Shown here one piece after another: positions 5,971 to 13,386 of a DNA stretch of 13,386 nucleotides; position 1 is the stretch's first letter, and each line of letters begins with the position of its first letter. Made by a program: the position numbers and the translations under genes. Source of the DNA: an uncultured Eubacteriales bacterium (GTDB taxonomy: Bacteria; Bacillota; Clostridia; Christensenellales; CAG-917); NCBI GenBank assembly GCA_900549225.1, contig URNP01000032.1:1-13386 (forward strand). Reading direction: 5' to 3'. The notes beneath the pieces were generated by a model. The model had not been told where the DNA came from and did not search any database. It saw only the letters and a list, made by a program, of their open reading frames with translations.

Positions 5971-6809
5971 TTATCTTCTCCTTTGAGCAGTCGCTCCAAT
6001 TGCATTTTGATTCCGAGGTAAATGGTGTTGCTCAGCACTCCCTCGTACATTTCGATTTTCATATCGTTGTATGATCCGACCATCTTATTATAGGTCGAAT
6101 TGAGCAAAAACGAGAGTTCATCTGCGTTTTTTGCAAAATAATCTTTCTTTTCGGTGCATTTCCCGTAATTAAGCACCAACGGATTATATTCTCCCGACAC
6201 ACTGTCTTTTTGCACGTCGTCAACGGCGTCGAGAAGGTATATGAGTCTTCCGAGGTTGTAGCAAAAAGTGTCGATATTGTCGTCGGTGTCGATAAGACGT
6301 CTCGTCATATCGCGCATAAGCGTTGCAAAGGTATCTGCAACTCTGTCGATACTGTCGCAGTTTTCTCTCTCGAGCGCTCTCAAATCGGCAAAACTTTTTT
6401 TCATCATCTCGTCGATTTCCGGCAATCGTTTTGCGGCTTTCTTCTTACGCGGCGCAAGCATACTCTTTGGCACGGCGCGCGATTTTTTGCCGTCAAAAAC
6501 GTCGTCCTCAAGATTGTAGTACACGAGCATAACCGCAATATCGGCTATCTTTTTCGACAACTCGTCGGTCTTTACGACCACTTTTTTCTTGCCGTTATAC
6601 GCGCAGAGTTTGCGCTCGAATTTGACGGGCGTATTCGTCAGCGAGTGCAAAAGCACGTTGTAGAACGTCACGTCGTAGTTGGTACAAAGCCTCGTAAATT
6701 CCGCTCCCGTCTCGCCGAGTGTCTTGCAAAGTCCGCAATAAAAGGATTGGAACACGTTGAAATCCTTGATATACATATTAAGTTTATCGGGGATGACGTA
6801 TCCGAACAT
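5949..6809 (-). CDS. DUF5685 family protein
   Basis: The N-terminus MFGYVIPDKLNMYIKDFNVF, followed by FYCGLCKTLGE and LCTNYDVTFYNVLL, is typical of the uncharacterised DUF5685 family of clostridia. Conserved cysteines C25, C28, C42 and C69 could bind a metal. Further motifs are NLEDDVFDG (99-107) and LGRLIYLLDAVDDVQKD (186-202). The Asp-rich pairs faintly recall all-helical prenyl-transferase-like folds, but that is only an impression. Length (286 residues) is normal. The ribosome binding site AGAGG is seven bases before the ATG. It sits 53 bp downstream of trpS and overlaps the J-domain gene, with which I recall it being paired in other Bacillota. No function is known to me. Confidence 0.87.
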   Translation of the reverse strand: MFGYVIPDKLNMYIKDFNVFQSFYCGLCKTLGETGAEFTRLCTNYDVTFYNVLLHSLTNTPVKFERKLCAYNGKKKVVVKTDELSKKIADIAVMLVYYNLEDDVFDGKKSRAVPKSMLAPRKKKAAKRLPEIDEMMKKSFADLRALERENCDSIDRVADTFATLMRDMTRRLIDTDDNIDTFCYNLGRLIYLLDAVDDVQKDSVSGEYNPLVLNYGKCTEKKDYFAKNADELSFLLNSTYNKMVGSYNDMKIEMYEGVLSNTIYLGIKMQLERLLKGEDKCRMTRL

Positions 6810-6862
6810 TTCTTTGCCTCTTTGCCTTATTATATTCTATATTCTTTAAACGATCCTTAAAA

Positions 6863-7864
6863 TCACACCGTGACGAATCCGACTTTTCTGTACACTTTGG
6901 ACAAGGTCTTGTTTGCGATTCTGCTTGCCTGCTCTGCGCCCTCGCGCATAATCTGTTCGAGATAACTCTTGTCGGAAACGAGGCGCTTATGCTCTTGCTG
7001 TATGGGGCGCAGATATTCGACGACGGCTTCGCCGACTCTCGTCTTGAAATCCGCGTATGACGAAGAAGAAAATTCGCTTTCCACTTGCTCGACGGGCGTA
7101 TCGGTGATGACGCTGTATATCGTGATAAGGTTGCTTATGCCGGGTTTGGTCTCGTCGAAAACGATTCTGTTGTCGCAATCGGTGACCGCTCTTTTGAACT
7201 TACGCATAATGGTATCGGGATCGTCCAAAAGATGAATGACGCCGTTCGTATTGTCGTCGGTCTTACCCATTTTCGTTGTCGGGTCGAGAAGATTGAAAAT
7301 CTTTGCGCCTTGTTTTGGGAAGATTCCGTCGGGAACGACGAAAGTCGGCGAATACTTCGAGTTGAATCTTTGCGCGATATCTCTTGCAAGTTCGAGGTGT
7401 TGTTTCTGATCCTTGCCGATCGGCACGTAATCCGCCTGATAGAGCAAAATATCTGCCGCCATAAGCGTTGGATATGTGAACAGACCGAGATTCACGTTCT
7501 CGGGTGCTTTCTGACTCTTTTCCTTGAATTGAGTCATACGGCTTGCCTCGCCGAATTGCGTGTTGCAATTGAGCACCCACGCAAGTTCTGCGTGTTGCGG
7601 CACTTGCGACTGCACGAAAAGAATCGTCTTTTGAGGATCGAGTCCTATTGCGAGAAACAACGCCATAAAGTCGTAAGTGCGACGGCGAAGATCCGCAGGG
7701 ACGTTATCGACGGTGATTGCGTGCATATCGGCAACCGTATAAATGCACTGATACTCGTCTTGCAATTTGACCATATTTTTGAGCGCGCCGATATAGTTGC
7801 CGAGTTGCAAATCACCCGTCGGCTTCAATGCGCTATACACTATTTTTTGTTTTTGTTCTTCCAT
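6863..7864 (-). CDS. trpS: Tryptophan--tRNA ligase
   Basis: This class Ic aminoacyl-tRNA synthetase activates tryptophan with ATP and charges tRNA-Trp in the cytoplasm. From ATG 7864 the protein has 333 residues, the usual length. The HIGH-type motif reads PTGDLQLGNYIGAL (about residues 15-28). LMAADILLYQADYVPIGKDQ, which lines the active site, lies near 134-153. The KMSKS loop reads KMGKTDDN (198-205), keeping both lysines but with Gly and Thr replacing the serines. An upstream in-frame ATG at 7897 would add 11 residues (MRVNRRYKVVI), but it lacks a ribosome binding site and family proteins begin close to IVYSALKPTG. The start at 7864 has a partial AAGTGG six bases upstream. The gene follows thrC by about 76 bp, with no visible T-box leader or terminator, so it is probably in the same operon. 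Confidence 0.96.
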   Translation of the reverse strand: MEEQKQKIVYSALKPTGDLQLGNYIGALKNMVKLQDEYQCIYTVADMHAITVDNVPADLRRRTYDFMALFLAIGLDPQKTILFVQSQVPQHAELAWVLNCNTQFGEASRMTQFKEKSQKAPENVNLGLFTYPTLMAADILLYQADYVPIGKDQKQHLELARDIAQRFNSKYSPTFVVPDGIFPKQGAKIFNLLDPTTKMGKTDDNTNGVIHLLDDPDTIMRKFKRAVTDCDNRIVFDETKPGISNLITIYSVITDTPVEQVESEFSSSSYADFKTRVGEAVVEYLRPIQQEHKRLVSDKSYLEQIMREGAEQASRIANKTLSKVYRKVGFVTV

Positions 7865-7940
7865 AATAACCACTTTATATCGTCGATTCACACGCATAAA
7901 ACCGCTTTTTGTGCGATTTATACACTTTCGACCGTTTTTA

Positions 7941-9422
7941 TCAGTTTATTCCGTTCGCTATATCGAGAACGGTTTGTCTTAGTTGATCTGCGCTTATGAC
8001 CTCGTCGTGAATTTCCTCTGCCTCTTCAAGTTCGAGTATGCAGTCGGGGCATTCGAGCGCGGTGAGATTGTAGAGTTTGACGATCGCCTTATACGGATCT
8101 TTTTCTCTCCATCCGATTGCGCCGAGCACGTCCACGGGGAATTTGTACGGGTTTGCCGTTGACAAAATGACGGTCGGAGTCTCATCGTCCGTTTCGCAGG
8201 AGTAGTCGTTATACACGCTCGCCGCCACCGCCGTATGCGGATCCATAATATAGTCGTCAAGATCGAAGAAAGTCGATATTGCGTTTTTCGTATCCTCTTC
8301 GTCCGCCCAACCTGCAACGAACTTTGACGTATCCACTTCGTCGAGATCTATCTCGAATCTGCCCGTCTTTTTCAAATCGGCGTAGAGCTCACGCACTTTT
8401 TGATCGTCGCGATCGTACAACTCGAAGATCAGCCTTTCGAGGTTGCTCGAAATCAGAATATCCATAGACGGCGACATAGTTTTGAAAAAGTCGCGATTGA
8501 GATCGTACACTCCGTCGTTGAACAAATCGGTCAGAGCGTTGTTTGCGTTTGAAGCGACCACGAGTTTTTCGATAGGCAGCCCCATACGATAGGCGTAATA
8601 ACCTGCAAGCACGTCACCGAAATTTCCCGTCGGCACGGCAAAATTGATTTTGTCGCCGAGCCTGATTTCTCCGCTGTCCACGAGGTCACAATATGATGAA
8701 ATATAGTATGCGATTTGAGGGGCGAGCCTGCCCCAATTGATTGAATTGGCAGAGGACATAGTGATGCCTTTTGCCTTCAACGCGCTCACGACTTCCGCGT
8801 CGTTAAATATGCGCTTCACTGCGTTTTGAGCGTCGTCGAACGTGCCTTTCACGCCAAATACGTGCAGATTGTCGCCCTCTTGGGTGACCATTTGTTTGCG
8901 CTGTATGCAACTTACGCCGTTTTGCGGATAAAGCACCAAAACGTACGTTCCCTCGACGTTCTTGAACCCTTCGAGCGCGGCTTTTCCGGTATCTCCGCTC
9001 GTAGCGGTGAGGATCAAAGTTCTATCGGTTACGCCGAGTTTTTTCTTGCTTGCGGTGAGCAGATACGGCAAAAGCGTGAGTGCCATATCCTTAAAAGCGC
9101 AAGTCGGCCCGTGCCAGAGTTCGAGCATATACAATCCGTCCTCGACTTTTACGAGAGGACACACCTCCTCGTCGTCGAAGCGGTTATAGGCTCGCTTGGT
9201 ATAGCCCAAAAGTTCTTCGAAAGAAAACTCATCGAGGTACAGCGACAAGATTTTTGCCGCTCTTTCGGGGTAGTCGAGCGGGATGAGATTTTCAAGGTCG
9301 GCAAGACTCAAAATCGGGAATGACGACGGAACGAAAAGTCCGCCGTCATCCGAAATGCCTTTTACGATAGCCTCGCTTGCAGAAATCTCGATATTTGAAT
9401 TTCTGGTGCAAGTGTATTTCAT
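7941..9422 (-). CDS. thrC: Threonine synthase
   Basis: This PLP enzyme converts O-phosphohomoserine to threonine, the last step of threonine biosynthesis. The N-terminus YTCTRN and SDDGGLFVP (24-32) mark the longer clade of threonine synthases (about 460-500 residues); this protein has 493. The PLP lysine is K111 in GPTCAFKDMALTLLPYLL. The phosphate-binding and substrate segments are TATSGDTGKAALEGF and FAVPTGNFGDVLAGYYA. All core motifs are intact. It begins seven bases after the stop of the P-loop gene, with only a weak purine-rich site (GAAAAG), so translation is probably coupled. The other threonine genes (hom, thrB) are not in this window; here it is grouped with trpS and proteins of unknown role. 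Confidence 0.97.
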   Translation of the reverse strand: MKYTCTRNSNIEISASEAIVKGISDDGGLFVPSSFPILSLADLENLIPLDYPERAAKILSLYLDEFSFEELLGYTKRAYNRFDDEEVCPLVKVEDGLYMLELWHGPTCAFKDMALTLLPYLLTASKKKLGVTDRTLILTATSGDTGKAALEGFKNVEGTYVLVLYPQNGVSCIQRKQMVTQEGDNLHVFGVKGTFDDAQNAVKRIFNDAEVVSALKAKGITMSSANSINWGRLAPQIAYYISSYCDLVDSGEIRLGDKINFAVPTGNFGDVLAGYYAYRMGLPIEKLVVASNANNALTDLFNDGVYDLNRDFFKTMSPSMDILISSNLERLIFELYDRDDQKVRELYADLKKTGRFEIDLDEVDTSKFVAGWADEEDTKNAISTFFDLDDYIMDPHTAVAASVYNDYSCETDDETPTVILSTANPYKFPVDVLGAIGWREKDPYKAIVKLYNLTALECPDCILELEEAEEIHDEVISADQLRQTVLDIANGIN

Positions 9423-9429
9423 CTTTTCG

Positions 9430-9843
9430 TTATGCGCGAATGAAGTCAGGGAAATTCTCTTCGTTTTCGCTCACGGTGACCACGAATTTGGTATCCGTAT
9501 TTTTTGCAACCTCTCTGAGATCGTCAAAGAAGTCTTTCATCTCGAAGACGGTTTTAGCGAGCATTCTGTGTGCGCCGTCGATATAGAGAGTTTCGATATC
9601 GTGGTTGCCTGCGAGCAAACCTTTTATAAAGCCGATAAGCGCTTCTTCGCTTACGGGAGCGTCGCCTTTTTTGAGTTGTTTGGCGTTGACCATGCGGACT
9701 CTGTAATTGAGAGAATACATATATCTGTCCGTATCCGTCACGAAAACGATGTCGCCTTTAGCGGTTTCGACGTTGTCGTTTGCCATATCGATGATGATTT
9801 TGGTTTTCCCCGTGCCTTTAGCACCGGTGATAAATTTGATCAT
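9430..9843 (-). CDS. Small P-loop ATP-binding protein
   Basis: A compact 137-residue NTP-binding protein of unknown function. Walker A is GAKGTGKT (residues 7-14), and a hydrophobic strand ending in acid, ETLYIDGAH (D89), serves as Walker B. A final strand-like KFVVTVSENEENFP (119-132) could act as a sensor segment. No separate substrate or DNA-binding domain is present, so it is an isolated nucleotide-binding core. The start at ATG 9843 is fixed by a perfect GGAGGTG (9847-9853) spaced three bases before it. An in-frame GTG at 9849 lies inside that site and is rejected. It is the first gene after the strongest promoter in the window and is followed by thrC seven bases later, so it leads the operon. 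Relatives annotated as kinases or PilT-like would not be justified by these motifs alone. Confidence 0.87.
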   Translation of the reverse strand: MIKFITGAKGTGKTKIIIDMANDNVETAKGDIVFVTDTDRYMYSLNYRVRMVNAKQLKKGDAPVSEEALIGFIKGLLAGNHDIETLYIDGAHRMLAKTVFEMKDFFDDLREVAKNTDTKFVVTVSENEENFPDFIRA

Positions 9844-9873
9844 AAGCACCTCCGCTTATTTATATTCACATAC

Positions 9874-9902
9874 ATTATATATAAAATACTCTGCGATTTC
9901 AA
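9874..9902 (-). promoter_or_regulatory. Near-consensus promoter of the P-loop/thrC/trpS operon
   Basis: TTGAAA (9902-9897) and a perfect TATAAT (9879-9874) are separated by 17 bp. The predicted transcript start is near 9867, giving a leader of about 24 bases that holds the GGAGGTG ribosome binding site. No attenuator, T-box or riboswitch fits in so short a leader, so threonine or tryptophan control by leader RNA is unlikely. Confidence 0.8.
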
Positions 9903-10092
9903 CCCGCAATTTTCAAAACCGCGCACTTTTTTTGACATGTCGTCGTCAATACTGCGACAAAAACTGACTGAACGGCCGCTTTTTTTCGTAGTTATCGCCA
10001 ATCTCTCAATTGAACCCGCTTAAAAAACGGCTTGTAGGCATGCTCTTGGAGCAAATGGTTGCGATTGTTGCAATTCGATCGCACTTTCTTCG

Positions 10093-11178
10093 TCACTCGA
10101 TGTTTTCAAGCATCTTGTTTTGCACTGCGATTTGAAGCGCGGAAATCATCTCGTCGAGATCGCCGAGCATAAACTTATCGATATTGTAAAGCGTCAGCCC
10201 GATACGGTGATCGGTGACTCTGCCTTGCGGGAAATTGTAAGTCCTGATTCTTTCGCTTCTATCCCCCGTACCCACTTGTGCTCGGCGGTTTTCGGCGTAT
10301 TCCTTTTCAGCTTGCGACTGATAGAAGTCGTACACTCTCGATTTAAGCACTTTTAGTGCTTTTTCTCTGTTTTTGATCTGACTTCTTTCGTCCTGGCACT
10401 CAACCACTATCCCCGTAGGAATGTGCGTCATACGGATTGCGCTCTCGGTCTTATTGACGTGTTGACCGCCTGCGCCGCCCGAGCGGTAAGTATCCACTTT
10501 TATATCGTTTTCGTTGAGATTCACCTCAACGTTCTGCGCCTCGGGGAGCACCGCCACGGTAACGGTAGAGGTATGAACTCTGCCCTGCGATTCGGTTTCG
10601 GGCACGCGTTGCACCCTATGCACGCCGCTTTCAAACTTGAGTTTTCCCCAAACGCCCTTGCCCGTAATCATAAACACGAGTTCCTTCGCGCCGCCGAGTT
10701 CGGTGAAATTCATATTGACTTCTTCCACCTTCCAGCGGTTATTTTCGGCGTAATGGCGATACATTTTCATAAGTTCTGTTCCGAACAGAGCCGCCTCGTC
10801 GCCGCCTGCGCCCGCGCGTATTTCCATAATGACGTTGTTGTCCTCGTTGGGGTCTTTGGGCAAAAGGGAGATTTTGAGGTCGGTTGCGTCCTTATCGAGA
10901 GCCTCTCGCAAATCGTCGAGTTCTTGTTTAAGGAGCGCCTTCATATCGGGGTCGGTTTCCGCCGCCGCCATAGCCTCGCAGTCATCGAAATCCTTTTTAT
11001 GCTTTTTGTAGACGGAATATATCTCGCAAATCGGCATAAGGTCGGAATGTTCCTTTGAAAGTGCCTTGAATTTCTCTTGGTCGGATATATTCTCGCTCAG
11101 AGAAAGAAGTGCGCCTACTTCCTCGCATCTTGCCTCGATTTTGTCTAATTTTTGGAGCATTCCGTCTGAAATTTTCAT
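10093..11178 (-). CDS. prfA: Peptide chain release factor 1
   Basis: RF1 recognises UAA and UAG in the ribosomal A site and triggers release of the finished protein. At 361 residues it is full length. The PxT codon-recognition motif reads RVPETESQGR (191-200), and the GGQ loop is SGGAGGQHVNKT (233-244) with Q239. HTSTVTVAV (202-210) and ERSQIKNREKAL are family signatures that separate RF1 from RF2. An N-terminal coiled domain covers about 1-110. Its ATG overlaps the upstream prmC stop as ATGA, with no strong ribosome binding site, so translation is coupled. Downstream, 9903-10092 contains no gene and no convincing terminator on the minus strand. Confidence 0.98.
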   Translation of the reverse strand: MKISDGMLQKLDKIEARCEEVGALLSLSENISDQEKFKALSKEHSDLMPICEIYSVYKKHKKDFDDCEAMAAAETDPDMKALLKQELDDLREALDKDATDLKISLLPKDPNEDNNVIMEIRAGAGGDEAALFGTELMKMYRHYAENNRWKVEEVNMNFTELGGAKELVFMITGKGVWGKLKFESGVHRVQRVPETESQGRVHTSTVTVAVLPEAQNVEVNLNENDIKVDTYRSGGAGGQHVNKTESAIRMTHIPTGIVVECQDERSQIKNREKALKVLKSRVYDFYQSQAEKEYAENRRAQVGTGDRSERIRTYNFPQGRVTDHRIGLTLYNIDKFMLGDLDEMISALQIAVQNKMLENIE

Positions 11179-13064
11179 TTTCTTTTCACCACTGCGATAC
11201 GCTCGAGTCCTTCGAGGTCCTTGAGGATCTCGACGTCGTATTTTTCAAATATTCTCTTAATATCGTCCGCTTGATTCACGCCGAATTCCAAAAGCAATAC
11301 GCCCTCGTCCTTGAGGTGTTCGTCAAGTTTATTTTCGATTATGCGGTAAAATTTCAATCCGTCGCTGTCGCCGTCAAGAGCGAGTTGCGGCTCGAAATCT
11401 TTGACTTTGGAGTCGAGTTTTTGCACGTCGCTCGTCGGAATGTAAGGAGGATTGGACACGATGACGTCAAACGTCTTGTTTGCAACCGCGCTCCACATAT
11501 CGCCCTTTGAGAAATCCACTCTCACGCCGGTATTGAGCGAGTTGGCAAGCGCGACGTCTATTGCACCCACGCTCACGTCGCAAGCGCTGACTTTTGCGTT
11601 GGTATTCTTTGCTATGGCAACTGCGATTGCTCCGCTTCCCGTACACAAATCCAGCACGTCGCACTGCGTTTGCTTGTCTTTTATGACCGTAATTGCTTTT
11701 TCGACGAGTTCTTCGGTTTCGGGGCGAGGAATAAGCACGTTTTTATTGACGGAGATCTTGATTCCGTAAAATTCGCAATATCCCAGCGCATATTGAAGAG
11801 GCGTTCCGTCCGCCATCTTTTTTGCGATGACTTCTGCGTTATCGAACTCGGTTTTGGTGAGCGTCTTGAGCGCTTGAAGTTCGCTTCTCTTCTTACCCGT
11901 GACTTCGACGAGCAACCAATCTATATCGGAATCGTCCGCGCCCTTCGCAATATTCTGAAGTTTTGCTCTCGCAACGCCGTATGGCACTTTTATATCGAAT
12001 TTCTTCTCTTCGAGATTTGGATTTTCGTCCATTGCAAGCACCGTTTTGAACGCAGTAAGCGACACTTCGAGCATATCGTCGGTAGGTTCTTTCGTGGTAA
12101 GTTTTTGAAGAGCCATACCGGGCGCGCGAAGTATGCGTACGAACAGACAATCGCTCTTTGCAAGCAGTTTGAGCAACTCGTACGAAACGCCTGCAACGAC
12201 GGGCAGGAACAGCAACTTGAATCCGAGTTTGATAAGCGCGTTCAACACCTTTGCTCCGCTGGCACTGCTCGGCACGACAAGTCCGCACTTTTCGAGCATG
12301 AAATTGACCAGCACGAACACCATTATGCTCACCGCAATCACGAAAAAGAGAAAAGTCGTTCCGCAGCGAGAGTGTTCCCTCGGCATATGCTTTGCGTTTT
12401 CGACGGTGAGGTCGAGTCCGCGTTCGTAGCAAGATATAACCTTGTGTTCCGCGCCGTGATACATAAACACTCTGCGCACGTCTTTCATCAGCGTGACGAG
12501 AAGAATGTACGATATAAAAATCACAAGCATCAAACCGCCCTCGATAAGGCTGTACCAAAGGCTCTTGAGCGATGAAGATGCGATTGCCGCTATGTTGTCG
12601 CAAATCAGCGACGCCAAAAAGTTGGGCAGAAACACGAAAAGTCCGACGGCAAGCAACACGCCCAAAACCACAGAGAAGCCCATAAGCACGTTCATCGGAT
12701 TGATTTTGAGTTTATCCGCCACCCATTTATCGAATTTGGAGGGTTCTGCATAGTCGCCGTACACTTCGGCAGAGCGCATCATTATGCCCGTACCCTGAAA
12801 AAGTTGCGTAACGAGATTGACCACGCCTCTCACGAAGGGTAATTTCAAAAAAGCGTTGCGCTGTTTTGCGTCTTTCGTGTACTTGCTCTCAACGGTGATA
12901 TCGCCGTCGGGAGTACGCACGGCGGTAGCGATCGAGCGTGCGCCTTTCATCATAACGCCCTCGAGCACGGCTTGCCCGCCTATATTCGTCCGCCTTACGA
13001 TTTTCGACTTTTTGTCGATAACGTTTTTCACTTTCTGCTCTTTATTTTTTGATTCTTCTTTCAT
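11175..13064 (-). CDS. prmC: DUF1385 (YqhQ-like) membrane domain fused to PrmC release-factor glutamine methyltransferase
   Basis: One 629-residue frame joins two normally separate proteins. Residues 25-335 are a DUF1385/YqhQ domain with GGQAVLEGVMMKG (29-41), MYHGAEHKVISCYE (201-214), HSRCGTTFLFFV (231-242) and RAPGMALQKLTTKEP (313-327). Hydrophobic helices lie near 126-152, 172-193, 237-257 and 280-300, so the protein sits in the membrane. Its conserved His, Glu and Cys suggest metal binding; its biochemistry is unknown to me. A linker of about 30 residues leads to PrmC (about 362-629), with IPRPETEELVE (445-455), the SAM-binding LDLCTGSGAIAVA (471-483) and the catalytic NPPY (538-541). PrmC methylates the GGQ glutamine of release factors, here Q239 of the next gene's product. 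The frame is open across the junction, so this is a fusion, not adjacent genes. The AAGGA site is very close to the ATG. Confidence 0.95.
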   Translation of the reverse strand: MKEESKNKEQKVKNVIDKKSKIVRRTNIGGQAVLEGVMMKGARSIATAVRTPDGDITVESKYTKDAKQRNAFLKLPFVRGVVNLVTQLFQGTGIMMRSAEVYGDYAEPSKFDKWVADKLKINPMNVLMGFSVVLGVLLAVGLFVFLPNFLASLICDNIAAIASSSLKSLWYSLIEGGLMLVIFISYILLVTLMKDVRRVFMYHGAEHKVISCYERGLDLTVENAKHMPREHSRCGTTFLFFVIAVSIMVFVLVNFMLEKCGLVVPSSASGAKVLNALIKLGFKLLFLPVVAGVSYELLKLLAKSDCLFVRILRAPGMALQKLTTKEPTDDMLEVSLTAFKTVLAMDENPNLEEKKFDIKVPYGVARAKLQNIAKGADDSDIDWLLVEVTGKKRSELQALKTLTKTEFDNAEVIAKKMADGTPLQYALGYCEFYGIKISVNKNVLIPRPETEELVEKAITVIKDKQTQCDVLDLCTGSGAIAVAIAKNTNAKVSACDVSVGAIDVALANSLNTGVRVDFSKGDMWSAVANKTFDVIVSNPPYIPTSDVQKLDSKVKDFEPQLALDGDSDGLKFYRIIENKLDEHLKDEGVLLLEFGVNQADDIKRIFEKYDVEILKDLEGLERIAVVKRK

Positions 13065-13386
13065 TTCCTTGATTCGCTATATATGTAAATTTTTTGTTTT
13101 TTCACTCGTTCAAGGCGTTCTTATACACGGTATCTGCCCCTTCGAAGACGTGATTCGAGCCGCAAGGCGGCGAGCATATGAGCGCCGAACTCGTCGCACA
13201 CAAGCCCCTTTGCTCCAACTGCAACTTATTACAGTTGTTCGCTTTGGTTCTTTGTGCTCCTCTTCCCACACGACGAAAACTGTGCTTTCATCGTTATAAC
13301 TCACGCTTCTGTTCGCTTGTTTTCGTCGTGTGTGAGCCTTGTGTGCGCAGTACAAGTGAGCGGACGGGCTGGAATTATTTTCGTCC
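13065..13386. other. Spacer upstream of the DUF1385-PrmC gene, no convincing gene
   Basis: No recognised protein or RNA gene is visible in these 322 bp. On the minus strand an 81-codon frame (13355-13110) starts with TTG without a ribosome binding site. It gives an Arg/Ser-rich sequence (for example RRVRRSYARRLAARI) of no family I know, and its base pattern resembles non-coding repeat DNA more than the neighbouring genes. TTGAAC, 20 bp before TACATA, is too widely spaced to be a good promoter. The stretch contains hairpin-forming sequences, including CAACTG...CAGTTG, and the longer inverted repeat listed separately. Confidence 0.5.
13267..13332. repeat. 14-bp perfect inverted repeat with 38-bp spacer
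   Basis: CACACGACGAAAAC (13267-13280) is the exact reverse complement of GTTTTCGTCGTGTG (13319-13332). The arms are too far apart for a simple terminator and no T-run follows at the loop-proximal end. It could be a large stem-loop, the end structure of a small non-autonomous element, or part of a dispersed intergenic repeat. The window shows only one copy. Confidence 0.7.

Noticed and set aside
7865..7940. T-box or attenuator leader before trpS
   Set aside because: The gap from thrC is only about 76 bp, and no T-box consensus, specifier stem or terminator is visible.
7085..7999. Plus-strand open frame of 304 codons
   Set aside because: It is antisense to trpS, has no recognisable domain and no ribosome binding site that fits.
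9843..9849. GTG at 9849 as start of the P-loop gene
   Set aside because: The GTG is part of the GGAGGTG ribosome binding site; ATG 9843 has correct spacing and fits the Walker A position near the N-terminus.
9960..10000. Plus-strand terminator at ACGGCCGC followed by seven T
   Set aside because: The stem is only a 6-bp self-palindrome without a proper loop, and no plus-strand gene ends there.
11670..12575. Plus-strand open frame of 301 codons
   Set aside because: It is antisense to the DUF1385-PrmC gene, whose motifs are all intact; the plus-strand translation is compositionally abnormal.

Overview
The window most resembles chromosomal DNA of a Gram-positive, clostridia-like member of the Bacillota. 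The evidence is strong GGAGG-type ribosome binding sites, sigma-A-like promoters with 17-bp spacing, a YqhQ-type DUF1385 domain, and a DUF5685 gene next to a cysteine-tailed J-domain gene. No rRNA, tRNA, phage or transposase gene is visible, and the species cannot be fixed from this sequence. Almost all genes lie on the minus strand; the only plus-strand gene is a small ArsR-type regulator at 3643-3975.

Right part, read in the direction of transcription: a 322-bp spacer (13386-13065) contains a 14-bp inverted repeat and no convincing gene. It is followed by a DUF1385 membrane domain fused to the release-factor glutamine methyltransferase PrmC (13064-11175). The fusion overlaps prfA (11178-10093) by an ATGA junction. 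PrmC modifies the GGQ glutamine of PrfA, so enzyme and substrate are translationally coupled.

Middle part: a near-consensus promoter (9902-9874) precedes five closely packed genes. These are a small P-loop protein (9843-9430), threonine synthase thrC (9422-7941), tryptophanyl-tRNA synthetase trpS (7864-6863), a DUF5685 protein (6809-5949), and a degenerate J-domain protein with a nine-cysteine tail (5970-5329) that overlaps the DUF5685 gene. They probably form one operon mixing housekeeping enzymes with three uncharacterised proteins.

Immediately after the operon, beginning at the last stop codon, comes a 148-bp tandem repeat with a third, diverged partial copy (about 4948-5336). Each copy can form a long three-part hairpin. 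Between the diverged copy and the tandem copies the arm sequences differ while pairing is kept, and the G.U pairs fit the plus strand. This is the most unusual feature of the window. Beyond it lies a six-helix membrane protein with a very acidic tail (4923-4150), separated from the convergent ArsR gene by a perfect bidirectional hairpin terminator (4071-4113).

Left part: a possible 79-residue membrane protein (3599-3360) diverges from arsR. A secreted or membrane-anchored PI-PLC X-domain protein (3119-2106) follows; its best ribosome binding site is out of frame because of a run of eight A. Last comes uvrC of nucleotide excision repair (1852-41), whose upstream region carries three copies of an operator-like 13-mer.
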